From Nocardioides sp. InS609-2 (lineage in GTDB: Bacteria; Actinomycetota; Actinomycetes; Propionibacteriales; Nocardioidaceae), in assembly GCF_023208195.1 (NCBI RefSeq), contig NZ_CP060034.1:682001-746000 (forward strand): 64,000 nt of DNA. Direction: 5' to 3'. The notes under the pieces were generated by a model. It was not told where the DNA came from and ran no database searches. It saw only the letters and a program-made list of their open reading frames with translations. Positions 16,295 through 24,432 of the stretch are shown piece after piece. Position 1 is the stretch's first letter, and every line of letters starts with the position of its first letter. The translations under genes were made by a program, and so were the position numbers.

Positions 16295-19200
16295 TGCGGC
16301 CAGTCGAGGTAGCCCGCCCACGTCTGCGCGCCGCCCCACGGCCTGACGGCGTACGCCGCGGCCGCTGGCAGCACGAGCGCCGCCAGCACCCACGGCGCCG
16401 ACTCCGGCCCCCGGCGAGTCAGCACCGCGGCGACGAGGCTGCCGACGAGCCCGAGTGCGAGACCCCACCAGCCGGCGAGCACTCCTCCGCCCAGGGCAGC
16501 TGTCGCTACGGCGAGCAGGACCGGCGCGCGTGCAGCGCCGAGCGCGGCCCGCTGGTCATCACGCCACCTCCGGTCCGGCAGCAGTACGGCGACCGTCAGG
16601 GCGAGCAGCGCCAGCAACCCGGCCAGGAGACCCATCCGGTAGCCACGGTCGGGCGCGAACCAAGCACTGACCTCGTCGGCTCCGGTTGCCCGCCAGCCCT
16701 GCTGCCAGCCGTCGACGACCACGCTCTCGAGGGCATCGCCGTCCTGCTGGGCCTGCCAGCCGCGGTTGGCGTTCTGGCGCAGCACCACCACGTCGCCGGC
16801 ATCGGTGCCGGCGTCGATGCGGGCCCGGCTGGGGTCGGGCCTGAACAGCGCAGCCGCCTTCGGCGAACCCAGGGCTACCGGGCCGGACGCCAGGACGACG
16901 GCGTCGGGCACGAACGCCGAGGATGACGTGAAGTCGACGACGTTGGGGCCGGCGACGAGCTGAACGGTCGATTCGCCGCACACGCTCACCGGCACCCGCG
17001 AGCCGGCGTACAGCTGGAGCGGACTGGCCGTGACGGACGTGTCGAGCAGGGTGCCGTTGACGGTCAGCGCCGGGCCCGAGCCGCAGGGCAGCCGCCGGGG
17101 CCGGGAGCTCAGCGACGACGCCGGGGCGAAAGGCATGCCCTCGATCCTCAGCTCGGAGATGCCGATGGGCAGGTCGGAGCCGAAGGACGAGAAGTCGAGG
17201 CTGGTGGCGGGCTCGGCCTCCTCGACCCGGAGGCGCAGCGTGTCGGTGCGGATCGGGGGGAAGCCGACCGCACCCTCGCGGTTGAGCTGCACCGTGCGGC
17301 TGCCGCCGGGCCACGACAGGGTGAGCTTCTCGGGTGCCCGCGCTGCGGTGTCGGCGGCGACCGACACGTCTAGCCCGGTGATGGTGCGCTTACCGAGCCA
17401 GCTCAGCCGCAGCTCGGGGCGCAGGCTGTCCATGGCGGCGGTCCACGTCGTACCCGTGCGGCCGTCGATGGCGGCGAACGCCCGGGCCCGCGAGTCGGGC
17501 ACCCCCGTCGACGAGGCGGAGGCGCCGATCGGCAGGCCCTGCGTGATCTCGCTGTCCAGGTCGTTCGAGGGGCGTGGCCGGGCCCACAGCTCTGGCGTCC
17601 ACTCACCGGCGGAGGCCAGGGTGAAGGTCCTGCGCATGTCGAACGGCTCTTCACCCTTGACGTCGCGGCCGATGACGCAGCGCACCGCGCCGTCGATGTC
17701 GACACAGCCGGTGCGGCCGTCGGCCAGGGCGCGCAGCGCGATCACGTCGGGGTCGCCCCACCCGTCGGGCAGCGACGGCAGCTTCAGGGCTCGCGAGACC
17801 GACACGTCGGGGACCTCGACCTCGGCCAGCTCCATCTGGTTGCCCGGCCGACCCGAGGCATCCTCGATGCGCAGCCACGAGGTCCCGGCGTCGAGCCGGA
17901 TCGTGCGGGTAGCGCCCTCCCCGATCTCGATCGGCTCGGTCACGCCCTGGGCGGTGCGCACCTGCACGACCTGACGATCGGGGCCAACGGTCACCTGGAT
18001 CGAGTCGACCTGGGTCTCCTCGCCGAGGTCCAGCTGCCACCAGGCGTCCTCGCCCGGCACGTAGTTGGCGCGCCACAACGTCTCCTCGTGGCTGTCGACA
18101 GCGGCATAGGGCAGCTCGCCGGGCTGGAGGTTGACGAAGGCGTCGGCGTCGGCCGTCGACGACGACGCCGTCACCGAGGCCGCCCCCGACGTGCTGGCCC
18201 GCGTCAGCCAGCGGGCGGCATCGGAGGGGAGGTAGTCGCGGGTGGGGTTGCCCATGTGGGTGCGGTCGCCGGGTGCCAGCGTCGCCGAGGTGCCGTCGTG
18301 CACGCGTCCGAAGTGTCGCTCCACCGATCGCAGACCGTCGGTGAGCACCACGGAGGTCTCGGGGGCGGGCGGCTCGTCGACATCGGTCGCCAGCTGCGTC
18401 GGCTGGTCCCCGAGCAGGCCGAGGTCCTGCAGGTCATAGAGGTCCTCGGCGCCGCCCACGACCACGGGCAGGCCAGTCGCGGAATACGCCGGCCCGTCGG
18501 TCGCCGTCGTCGGGGGGACGGCGTACACCTCGATGGCGGGGTAATCGTTCTGCCAACCGCCGTTGATCACGATCTTGGTGTTGCTGCGCTCGAGGTGCGC
18601 CTCGCCACCGACGGTGGGCCCGAACTGGGCGACGCGCTCGAGGCCGGTGGAGCCGTTGATCGCCTGGTGCACGAGCACCGGGTCGGGCTGCCCGTTGCGG
18701 CTGAGGTCGTTGCGGAGCACGAGGTGGGTGATGCCGGCCCGGGCAAGGTAACCGGTGAGGGCCGCCGAGCCCCTGCCCTGGTCGAGCTGGTGCGAGATCG
18801 CGTCGAGCATCCGGATGTTCTGCGGCGGCGCCAGGGGTACGGCGTTGCGCACTGCCCACGGCGACCGGGCCAGGGACTGCATCGGCTCGTCGCGCGGCTG
18901 GCCCCACACGTAGGTGCCGAAGGCGGAGCCGGGGACGAGCAGCGCCGTACCGGAATCGTCGATGTCCTTCAACCAGGCGGCGGCTTCGTTCCAGTAGTCG
19001 GGGACGTCCTGGAAGCCGGTCGACGGGGTGATCCGGCCGAGCACGCCCGGCACCGCGGCGCCGACGACGGCCAGGACCGCGGTGCCGACGATCACCGTGC
19101 TGGTGACGCGGCTCGCCCAGGCGTCGAGGTCGCGTGGTGCTCCCGGGACGACGGCCCGGCGTTGCTCGATGACGTGGTCGACGAGGAAGGCGACGCCGAG

Positions 19201-20325
19201 CACGAGCGGCAGCCGCAGGATCGGGTCGAACTTGTGCACGTTGCGCAGTGGCGCGAGCGGGCCGTCGAGCAGCCGGAACAGGTCGTCGGCGAACCAGCCG
19301 TGCACCCCCGACGCGTGCCCCATCGTCACCATGGCGAGACCCACGAGAACGCCCAGGCCGAGGAAGAGGCGGTGCTTGTTGCCACGCAGCAGGATCCCGG
19401 CGCAGCCGAGGAACAGCACCACGCCGCTGTCGATCGGCAGGTAGAAGTTGCGCAGCAGGTCGTTGCCCGCACGGTTGGTCGGGTCGATGTAGGGCACCCA
19501 GTTGGACGTGCCGCGGAGGGCGTCGAAGAGCGTCGTCGGGAACGTCGTGTTGGCCGCCGACTCGATGTAGTCGAGGAACGGCGGGCTGTAGGCGCCCATC
19601 ACGAAGAGCGGGATCAGCCACCACAGCGTGCCGAGCACCGTGAACACCGGCCACCAGACCATCAGCGAGCGACGTCGCGGCCCGGGGCTTCGGGTGACGA
19701 TCCACAGCACTCCCAGTGGGAGTACGGCGAACGTCGCCGCGGCGTTGACGCCACCGACCATCGCCACGGCCAGCGCGGCCAGGGCGGCGGCGCGTCGAGG
19801 CGACCCGCGCTCGGAGCCGCGCACCAGGGCCAGCAGCACCCACGGCGCGAGCGCGCTAGGCCAGGCCTCGATGGAGATCTGGCCAAGGGTGGTGAGCATC
19901 CGGGGCGAGAGGGCGAAGGCGAACCCCGCGACGATGCAGGCGACCTCCGAGCGGACGCCGAGTGCTCGCGAGAGCTTGGCGGTGCCGAGGAAGGCCGCTC
20001 CCATGACGAGCGCCAGCCAGAGCCGCTGCACGATCCAGCCGGGGACGTCGACCAGCCAGCCGAACAGGAAGAACGGACCCATCGGCCACAGGTACCCGTA
20101 GGCCTGGTTCTGCAGCTGCCCGAACGCGCCCTCGGCGTCCCACAGGTGGGTGGCCCGACCGAGGAACTCCGCCGGGGAGAGGACCAGGTCCATCTTCGTG
20201 TCGGGCACGAGCAGCCCGGGTGACTGTACGAACGCGAGTCCGGCAAGGAGCACCACGCAGGCGAGCAGCCGCAGCCGCCAGCGGACGGTGCCGGACGGCG
20301 GCGATGACAGGGTGCGGCCGCTCAT
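16189..20325 (-). CDS. aftD: Alpha-(1->3)-arabinofuranosyltransferase, AftD/DUF3367 type
   Basis: A 1378-residue membrane enzyme of the AftD family, which branches arabinan chains of arabinogalactan and lipoarabinomannan from decaprenyl-phosphoryl-arabinose. The first 450 or so residues form the GT-C membrane domain (DUF3367) with the conserved VPDTKMDLVLSPAEFL loop, LWPMGPFFLFGW and RNVHKFDPILRLPLVLG. Two discoidin/F5-8-like carbohydrate-binding modules follow (DSHEETLWRANYVPGEDAWW, then AIDGRTGTTWTAAMDS), and a C-terminal hydrophobic region has about four helices. The ATG at 20325 (MSGRTLSS) overlaps the stop of the upstream methyltransferase as ATGA. The length matches mycobacterial AftD (about 1400). 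Whether this organism makes arabinogalactan cannot be told from the sequence. Confidence 0.88.
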   Translation of the reverse strand: MSGRTLSSPPSGTVRWRLRLLACVVLLAGLAFVQSPGLLVPDTKMDLVLSPAEFLGRATHLWDAEGAFGQLQNQAYGYLWPMGPFFLFGWLVDVPGWIVQRLWLALVMGAAFLGTAKLSRALGVRSEVACIVAGFAFALSPRMLTTLGQISIEAWPSALAPWVLLALVRGSERGSPRRAAALAALAVAMVGGVNAAATFAVLPLGVLWIVTRSPGPRRRSLMVWWPVFTVLGTLWWLIPLFVMGAYSPPFLDYIESAANTTFPTTLFDALRGTSNWVPYIDPTNRAGNDLLRNFYLPIDSGVVLFLGCAGILLRGNKHRLFLGLGVLVGLAMVTMGHASGVHGWFADDLFRLLDGPLAPLRNVHKFDPILRLPLVLGVAFLVDHVIEQRRAVVPGAPRDLDAWASRVTSTVIVGTAVLAVVGAAVPGVLGRITPSTGFQDVPDYWNEAAAWLKDIDDSGTALLVPGSAFGTYVWGQPRDEPMQSLARSPWAVRNAVPLAPPQNIRMLDAISHQLDQGRGSAALTGYLARAGITHLVLRNDLSRNGQPDPVLVHQAINGSTGLERVAQFGPTVGGEAHLERSNTKIVINGGWQNDYPAIEVYAVPPTTATDGPAYSATGLPVVVGGAEDLYDLQDLGLLGDQPTQLATDVDEPPAPETSVVLTDGLRSVERHFGRVHDGTSATLAPGDRTHMGNPTRDYLPSDAARWLTRASTSGAASVTASSSTADADAFVNLQPGELPYAAVDSHEETLWRANYVPGEDAWWQLDLGEETQVDSIQVTVGPDRQVVQVRTAQGVTEPIEIGEGATRTIRLDAGTSWLRIEDASGRPGNQMELAEVEVPDVSVSRALKLPSLPDGWGDPDVIALRALADGRTGCVDIDGAVRCVIGRDVKGEEPFDMRRTFTLASAGEWTPELWARPRPSNDLDSEITQGLPIGASASSTGVPDSRARAFAAIDGRTGTTWTAAMDSLRPELRLSWLGKRTITGLDVSVAADTAARAPEKLTLSWPGGSRTVQLNREGAVGFPPIRTDTLRLRVEEAEPATSLDFSSFGSDLPIGISELRIEGMPFAPASSLSSRPRRLPCGSGPALTVNGTLLDTSVTASPLQLYAGSRVPVSVCGESTVQLVAGPNVVDFTSSSAFVPDAVVLASGPVALGSPKAAALFRPDPSRARIDAGTDAGDVVVLRQNANRGWQAQQDGDALESVVVDGWQQGWRATGADEVSAWFAPDRGYRMGLLAGLLALLALTVAVLLPDRRWRDDQRAALGAARAPVLLAVATAALGGGVLAGWWGLALGLVGSLVAAVLTRRGPESAPWVLAALVLPAAAAYAVRPWGGAQTWAGYLDWPHYLVVLVCGFLLGGAAGGRWRPRSFRRMKGISTTR

Positions 20326-21074
20326 CGCTTGCGGAGAACGATGACGAGGTTCCACGTCACCACCTCCCGCACCACGGGCACGAACATCAGGAATCGGCTC
20401 CAGCGCGGGTTGTAGCGAGGCGCCAGGTCAACCACCTCGGCGCCCTGCTGACGATCGGCCCAGGCCAGCCCGGCGGCGACGGTCACCGGGAAGAGCGACT
20501 CGCCGTACTTGTTCTTGGGCTCCTTGCCGTGCACGTGGGCATAGCGACGGCGGGCGCGTGCACCGCCGAGGTAGTGCCACGGCGCCGTCTCGTGGCCACC
20601 CCACGGGCCGAACCACACGGTGTAGCTGATGAACGTCACGCCGCCTGGCCGGGTGACCCGCACCATCTCGTCGGCCATCAGCCACGGGTCGGGCACGTGC
20701 TCGAGCACGTTGGAGGAATAGCAGACGTCGACCGCGTTGTCGCGGAACGGCAGAGCCAAGCCACTGCCGATGACGGTGCCCGGCACGATCTCGCCCAGGC
20801 CCGAGAGCTCGCCGACGTCGGCGTCGAGTGAGAAGTACTTCGCCCCTGCCTCGGTGAACGCGTCACGGAAGTAGCCCGGACCACCGCCCACATCGAGCAG
20901 CGTGGCGTCCGCGAGGTCGGCGTACTGCCCGACGTGTGCGGCCGAGTCGGTGGCCAGCGCGGTGTAGAAGCGGGCCGGGTCGTCCTGCTCGTGGCGGAAG
21001 TCGCGGAACAGCCGCACCGAGCGCCGCAACGACGCCCGCCAGGGGCGACTGGCGGGACTGGTGGGGCGCGGCAC
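20322..21074 (-). CDS. Class I SAM-dependent methyltransferase of the arabinan locus
   Basis: A 250-residue methyltransferase with motif I LLDVGGGPGYFRDAF, acidic motif II YFSLDADV and the post-I stretch SNVLEHVPDPWLMADEMVRV. It uses a GTG start at 21074 and is translationally coupled to aftD through an ATGA overlap, so the two almost certainly work in the same pathway. A closely placed methyltransferase gene (Rv0224c) accompanies the mycobacterial set. The acceptor may be a terminal sugar of the envelope glycan or a lipid carrier; this is inference. It is divergent from the GT4 glycosyltransferase gene across 78 bp. Confidence 0.87.
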   Translation of the reverse strand: MPRPTSPASRPWRASLRRSVRLFRDFRHEQDDPARFYTALATDSAAHVGQYADLADATLLDVGGGPGYFRDAFTEAGAKYFSLDADVGELSGLGEIVPGTVIGSGLALPFRDNAVDVCYSSNVLEHVPDPWLMADEMVRVTRPGGVTFISYTVWFGPWGGHETAPWHYLGGARARRRYAHVHGKEPKNKYGESLFPVTVAAGLAWADRQQGAEVVDLAPRYNPRWSRFLMFVPVVREVVTWNLVIVLRKR

Positions 21075-21152
21075 GCGGTGACCCTACCGGAGAGTCTGGT
21101 TTGTTACTGAAGAGTTGGGTAGGGCCGCCCCGCCTTCGCTAGCGTTGGCCCA

Positions 21153-22343
21153 ATGCCGGATGAGACGACCCCTCCCGCGCTCGGGACCGACGCCGTCACC
21201 GGGCGGCACGTGGTCTTCTTCAGCTGGCGTGACACGACCAACCCCGAGGGCGGCGGCGCGGAGCGCTACCTCGAGAAGATGGCGCTCGGCCTGGTCGAGC
21301 GCGGTGTCCGCGTCACCATCTTCTGCGCCGAGCACACCGAGGCCCCGGCCGACGAGATGCGTGGCGGCATCCACTTCGTGCGCGCCGGGTCGAAGATGGG
21401 CGTCTACGCCCAAGGGCTGGCCGCGCTGGCCCGCCGGCGCTTCGGTGCCTACGACGCCATCGTCGACGTGCAGAACGGCCTCCCGTTCTTCACCCGGCTG
21501 GCCAGCCGACGTCCGGTGATCGTGCTCGTGCACCACGTGCACCGCGAGCAGTGGCCGGTCGTCTATCCCGGGCTGACAGGTCGGGTGGGCTGGTGGATCG
21601 AGAGCCGGCTGGCACCGCGGCTCTACCGCACGAGTCAGTACATCGCCGTCTCGCAGGCCACTCGCGCCGAGCTGGCCACGCTCGGGGTCGACCCTGAGCG
21701 GATCTCGGTCGTGCACAACGGCACCGACCCGGCGCTGCCGCTGACCCCCGCCAAGACGTCGTACCCCTCGATCTGCGTCGTCGGGCGACTGGTGCCGCAC
21801 AAGCAGGTCGAGCACGCCATCGACGCGGTCGCGGCGCTGCGGCCCGCGCATCCCGACCTCCGGCTCACCGTGGTCGGGTCGGGCTGGTGGGAGCAGGAGC
21901 TGTTCGACCACGCGCGCACGTCCGGCGTCGACGACGCCATCGTGTTCGAGGGCCACGTCAGCGAGGAGCGCAAGCAGCAGATCTACGCCGAGTCGTGGCT
22001 GATGGCGCTGCCGTCGCTCAAGGAGGGCTGGGGCCTGGTCATCGGTGAGGCCGGCATGCACGGCACCCCGACGGTGGCGTACCGCTCGGCCGGTGGCACC
22101 CAGGAGTCGATCGACGACGGGACCTCCGGGGTGCTGGTCGACGACCCGACGCAGTTCATCGCGGCGATCGGTCACCTGCTCGACGCCGCGGACGAGCGCG
22201 ACCGGCTCGCCGACGGGGCCCGCGAGATGAGCCACCGCTTCACCTGGGGGCACGCGCAGGGGTCGTTCGCGACCGTGCTCGGCGACGCGATGGGCGGGAT
22301 CATCGAGGCCGTCATGGACCCCGACGAGGATGCGGCGCCCTAG
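21153..22343 (+). CDS. GT4-family glycosyltransferase
   Basis: A 396-residue cytoplasmic retaining glycosyltransferase with a GT-B fold. The N-terminal acceptor domain has NPEGGGAERYLEKMALGL, and the C-terminal nucleotide-sugar domain has VVGRLVPHKQVEHAIDAV and the EGWGLVIGEAGMHGTP signature, with the two glutamates spaced as in the E-x7-E motif. No transmembrane segment is seen. It corresponds in position and type to mycobacterial Rv0225. It probably adds a sugar from a nucleotide donor to a lipid-linked intermediate that membrane enzymes of this locus finish outside. Donor and acceptor are not deducible from the sequence. Confidence 0.9.
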   Translation: MPDETTPPALGTDAVTGRHVVFFSWRDTTNPEGGGAERYLEKMALGLVERGVRVTIFCAEHTEAPADEMRGGIHFVRAGSKMGVYAQGLAALARRRFGAYDAIVDVQNGLPFFTRLASRRPVIVLVHHVHREQWPVVYPGLTGRVGWWIESRLAPRLYRTSQYIAVSQATRAELATLGVDPERISVVHNGTDPALPLTPAKTSYPSICVVGRLVPHKQVEHAIDAVAALRPAHPDLRLTVVGSGWWEQELFDHARTSGVDDAIVFEGHVSEERKQQIYAESWLMALPSLKEGWGLVIGEAGMHGTPTVAYRSAGGTQESIDDGTSGVLVDDPTQFIAAIGHLLDAADERDRLADGAREMSHRFTWGHAQGSFATVLGDAMGGIIEAVMDPDEDAAP

Positions 22344-22355
22344 TCACAACAACGG

Positions 22356-22375
22356 CCCAGACCGTCAGGTCTGGG
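22356..22375. terminator. Hairpin between convergent GT4 and DUF2613 genes
   Basis: CCCAGACC pairs with GGTCTGGG across a GTCA loop (8-bp stem). It lies 13 nt after the GT4 stop and 27 nt after the end of the convergent small gene, so it could terminate both. There is no U-tract on either side. Confidence 0.65.
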
Positions 22376-22401
22376 TCGGCGTGCGCGAACGGATCGCTGA
22401 G

Positions 22402-22563
22402 CTACTGCTGGGCGTTGGTGCCGTAGTCCAGAACGGACTGCTCGACCTGCTTGTTCGGCTTCTCGCCAGCCGACTGCTGCGACTGGACGACACCGACAAC
22501 GGTCGCACCGGCAACCCCGATGCCCACGACGAGAGCCGCAATGGCTCCAGTGAAAGATCCCAC
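22402..22563 (-). CDS. Small DUF2613-type membrane peptide (53 residues)
   Basis: A 53-residue protein read from the GTG at 22563 to the TAG at 22402. It begins VGSFTGAIAALVVGIGVAGA and continues through one hydrophobic helix (about 7-26) into a short polar tail (SQQSAGEKPNKQVEQSVLDYG). A strong GGGAGGAA ribosome-binding site precedes the GTG by 6-7 nt, which decides the start and supports real translation. The size, helix and position beside the arabinan genes match the DUF2613 family (Rv0236A in M. tuberculosis, next to aftD, from memory). Its function is unknown. It may be a membrane-anchored accessory peptide of the AftD machinery. Confidence 0.75.
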   Translation of the reverse strand: MGSFTGAIAALVVGIGVAGATVVGVVQSQQSAGEKPNKQVEQSVLDYGTNAQQ

Positions 22564-22634
22564 GTGAGTTCCTCCCTCTCCGACGGCGAGAATAACAGCC
22601 GGATCAGCCGATCAGGGAAGCGCAACGCATTTTG

Positions 22635-24344
22635 TTACCGGCCGGTTCCAAATCGTTGACGGCCCAACCGTGCTACCGCGGCTAGGAGTGCGACGAGCGG
22701 CCAGAGCAGCCAGCCTGCCCAGGCCAGGACCAGCACCATCACGGTCGCTCTCGGTGCCGGGTCGGACCGCGGGTCGGTCAGCTCGACCACGGTCAGATCT
22801 CCGGTCTTGACCACCGGGTCACCGGCCACCTCGGGGGCCAACATCGCGTGCTGGCTGCTGGGCAGCTGGACACTCTCGTCGTACACCACGAAGCGCACTC
22901 CCACCGCCGCCAGACCGTCCGCCCGCGAGGCGGTTGACGACTCAGCCAGCGCGTCGAGGACCGCCGGCCCGCGCGGATCCTCCCCCGTCACCTCCGTGCC
23001 GCCGACGAACAGGGTGTCGCTGACCAGGTAGTCGGGCGTCAGGTAGCGGCCCAGCGGGTCCAGCACGCTCTGATCGTCGTTCCACGCCGGAGCCCGGTAG
23101 GACGTGAAGGGCAGCACGAGCAGGTCGCCGTCCGGACCACGTGCGGCGCGTTCGGCCACGGCGCCCCGCGCCACGTCGTACGACGCGGGGTACGTCGCCG
23201 GGCGCAGGGCGCCGGACGCGCCCCAGGCAAGGTCGGGCAGGAGCAGGACCGGCAACAGCACCAACGCCGGCGCGACCACCCACTCCGCGTCGCGGGCGCG
23301 CGCGACGATGCGTGCTGCCCCGGCGGCGAAGAGGGCGGCCTCGACGGGCACGAGGGCGCCGAGCATCCGGGTGCCGTCTCGGAGCAGGCCGAGACCGGGC
23401 ACCTGCTCCCCCAGCCACCCGATGGCCTCCGGCGAAGCCCAGCTCAAGACGGCCACCGCCCAGCCGACAGCACCGACGAGGAGCCAGCGGCGGGCGTCGG
23501 GCGTGGTAGCCAGGAAGGTCCGGCGACCAGTCAGGGCCAGCGCCAGGAGCACCAGCACGCCGGCCCAGGCGAGCAGGGTGGTGCGTGAGCCGGGCACGAC
23601 CTCGGCATTCCAGATGCCGCCGAGGGTCAGCGCCGCCAGCGGGGCCGGCAGGCTGCCCTCGGGCTGGGTGCCGAAGAGACGTGCACCGTCGGCGTCGGCG
23701 ACAGCGGACGAGGCATGCGTCAGCCCCGCAACCAGCCAGGGCAGGTTGGCGGTGAGGACGGTGACGGCGAGCCAGAGGTTGGCCCGGCCACCACCGCGAC
23801 GCAGCCCGAAGACCAGCACCACGAGCGCTGACACGAGGCCGGCCGACGCGCTGAGAGAGCCGAGCACCATCAAGAGCGGCAGGGCAGCAGGCATCGCTCC
23901 CGTGCGCCCTGCCCGGCCCGCGGCCAGGGCCAGCCACGGCAGCGCGGCGTAACCGACGAGGACCGGCCAGTGCCCGATGACCAGCCGCTCGGCGACGAAC
24001 GGGTTCCAGATGGCGACGGTCATCGCCACCCACTGGGCCGTCCGGGACGGTCCGACGAGGCGCCGGCACCCGAGCGCGGCGGCCACCAGGGCGGCGTACA
24101 GGAGGAGCTTCTGGAGCAGCATGCCCGGCAACAGCTCGTCGATCACGGCGACGACGGCGTCGGACGGCACCGCCCGCGGTAGGCCGCTGCCGGTGCCGAG
24201 GAAGTCGGGGCGCAACACGAGGTCAGGCACCCACACCATGTCGTAGGTCAGCACGTAACCGCGGCCGAACAGGGCCGGTCCGAGGACCACCGCGGACAGC
24301 AGCCACGGCCAGGCCAGCGCCGCCACGCGGGCACCACGATTCAC
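22635..24344 (-). CDS. Polytopic membrane protein of the arabinan locus, GT-C-like
   Basis: A 569-residue protein with about 11-12 transmembrane helices followed by an external domain and a final helix (VMVLVLAWAGWLLWPLVALL). The early loop YVLTYDMVWVPDLVLRPDFLG resembles the 'DTKxDLxLxP' loop of AftD-like proteins, and IWNPFVAERLVIGHWPVLVGY is a conserved-looking helix pair. Its size and position resemble mycobacterial Rv0226c, an integral membrane protein of this gene set. The GTG at 24344 (VNRGARVAALAWP) is chosen because the frame upstream lies in the divergent flippase promoter. It is probably a glycosyltransferase or glycan-handling protein on the outer face of the membrane; activity unproven. 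Confidence 0.7.
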   Translation of the reverse strand: MNRGARVAALAWPWLLSAVVLGPALFGRGYVLTYDMVWVPDLVLRPDFLGTGSGLPRAVPSDAVVAVIDELLPGMLLQKLLLYAALVAAALGCRRLVGPSRTAQWVAMTVAIWNPFVAERLVIGHWPVLVGYAALPWLALAAGRAGRTGAMPAALPLLMVLGSLSASAGLVSALVVLVFGLRRGGGRANLWLAVTVLTANLPWLVAGLTHASSAVADADGARLFGTQPEGSLPAPLAALTLGGIWNAEVVPGSRTTLLAWAGVLVLLALALTGRRTFLATTPDARRWLLVGAVGWAVAVLSWASPEAIGWLGEQVPGLGLLRDGTRMLGALVPVEAALFAAGAARIVARARDAEWVVAPALVLLPVLLLPDLAWGASGALRPATYPASYDVARGAVAERAARGPDGDLLVLPFTSYRAPAWNDDQSVLDPLGRYLTPDYLVSDTLFVGGTEVTGEDPRGPAVLDALAESSTASRADGLAAVGVRFVVYDESVQLPSSQHAMLAPEVAGDPVVKTGDLTVVELTDPRSDPAPRATVMVLVLAWAGWLLWPLVALLAAVARLGRQRFGTGR

Positions 24345-24432
24345 ACCGACATCCCGTCGCCCGTAGGGTTTGGAGCGGTCACGGTATCTGAACGGCGTGG
24401 CCACCACCGGCCGGAACCACAGGAGCGATGAG

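Noticed and set aside
18088..20223. 711-codon open frame on the plus strand opposite aftD
   Set aside because: High-GC mirror frame; composition is low-complexity Gly/Arg/Ala/Val with no domain, and it lies antisense to a well-supported gene. The same applies to the long plus-strand frames at 43610-45814, 57032-58792, 55203-56795 and 7456-8997.
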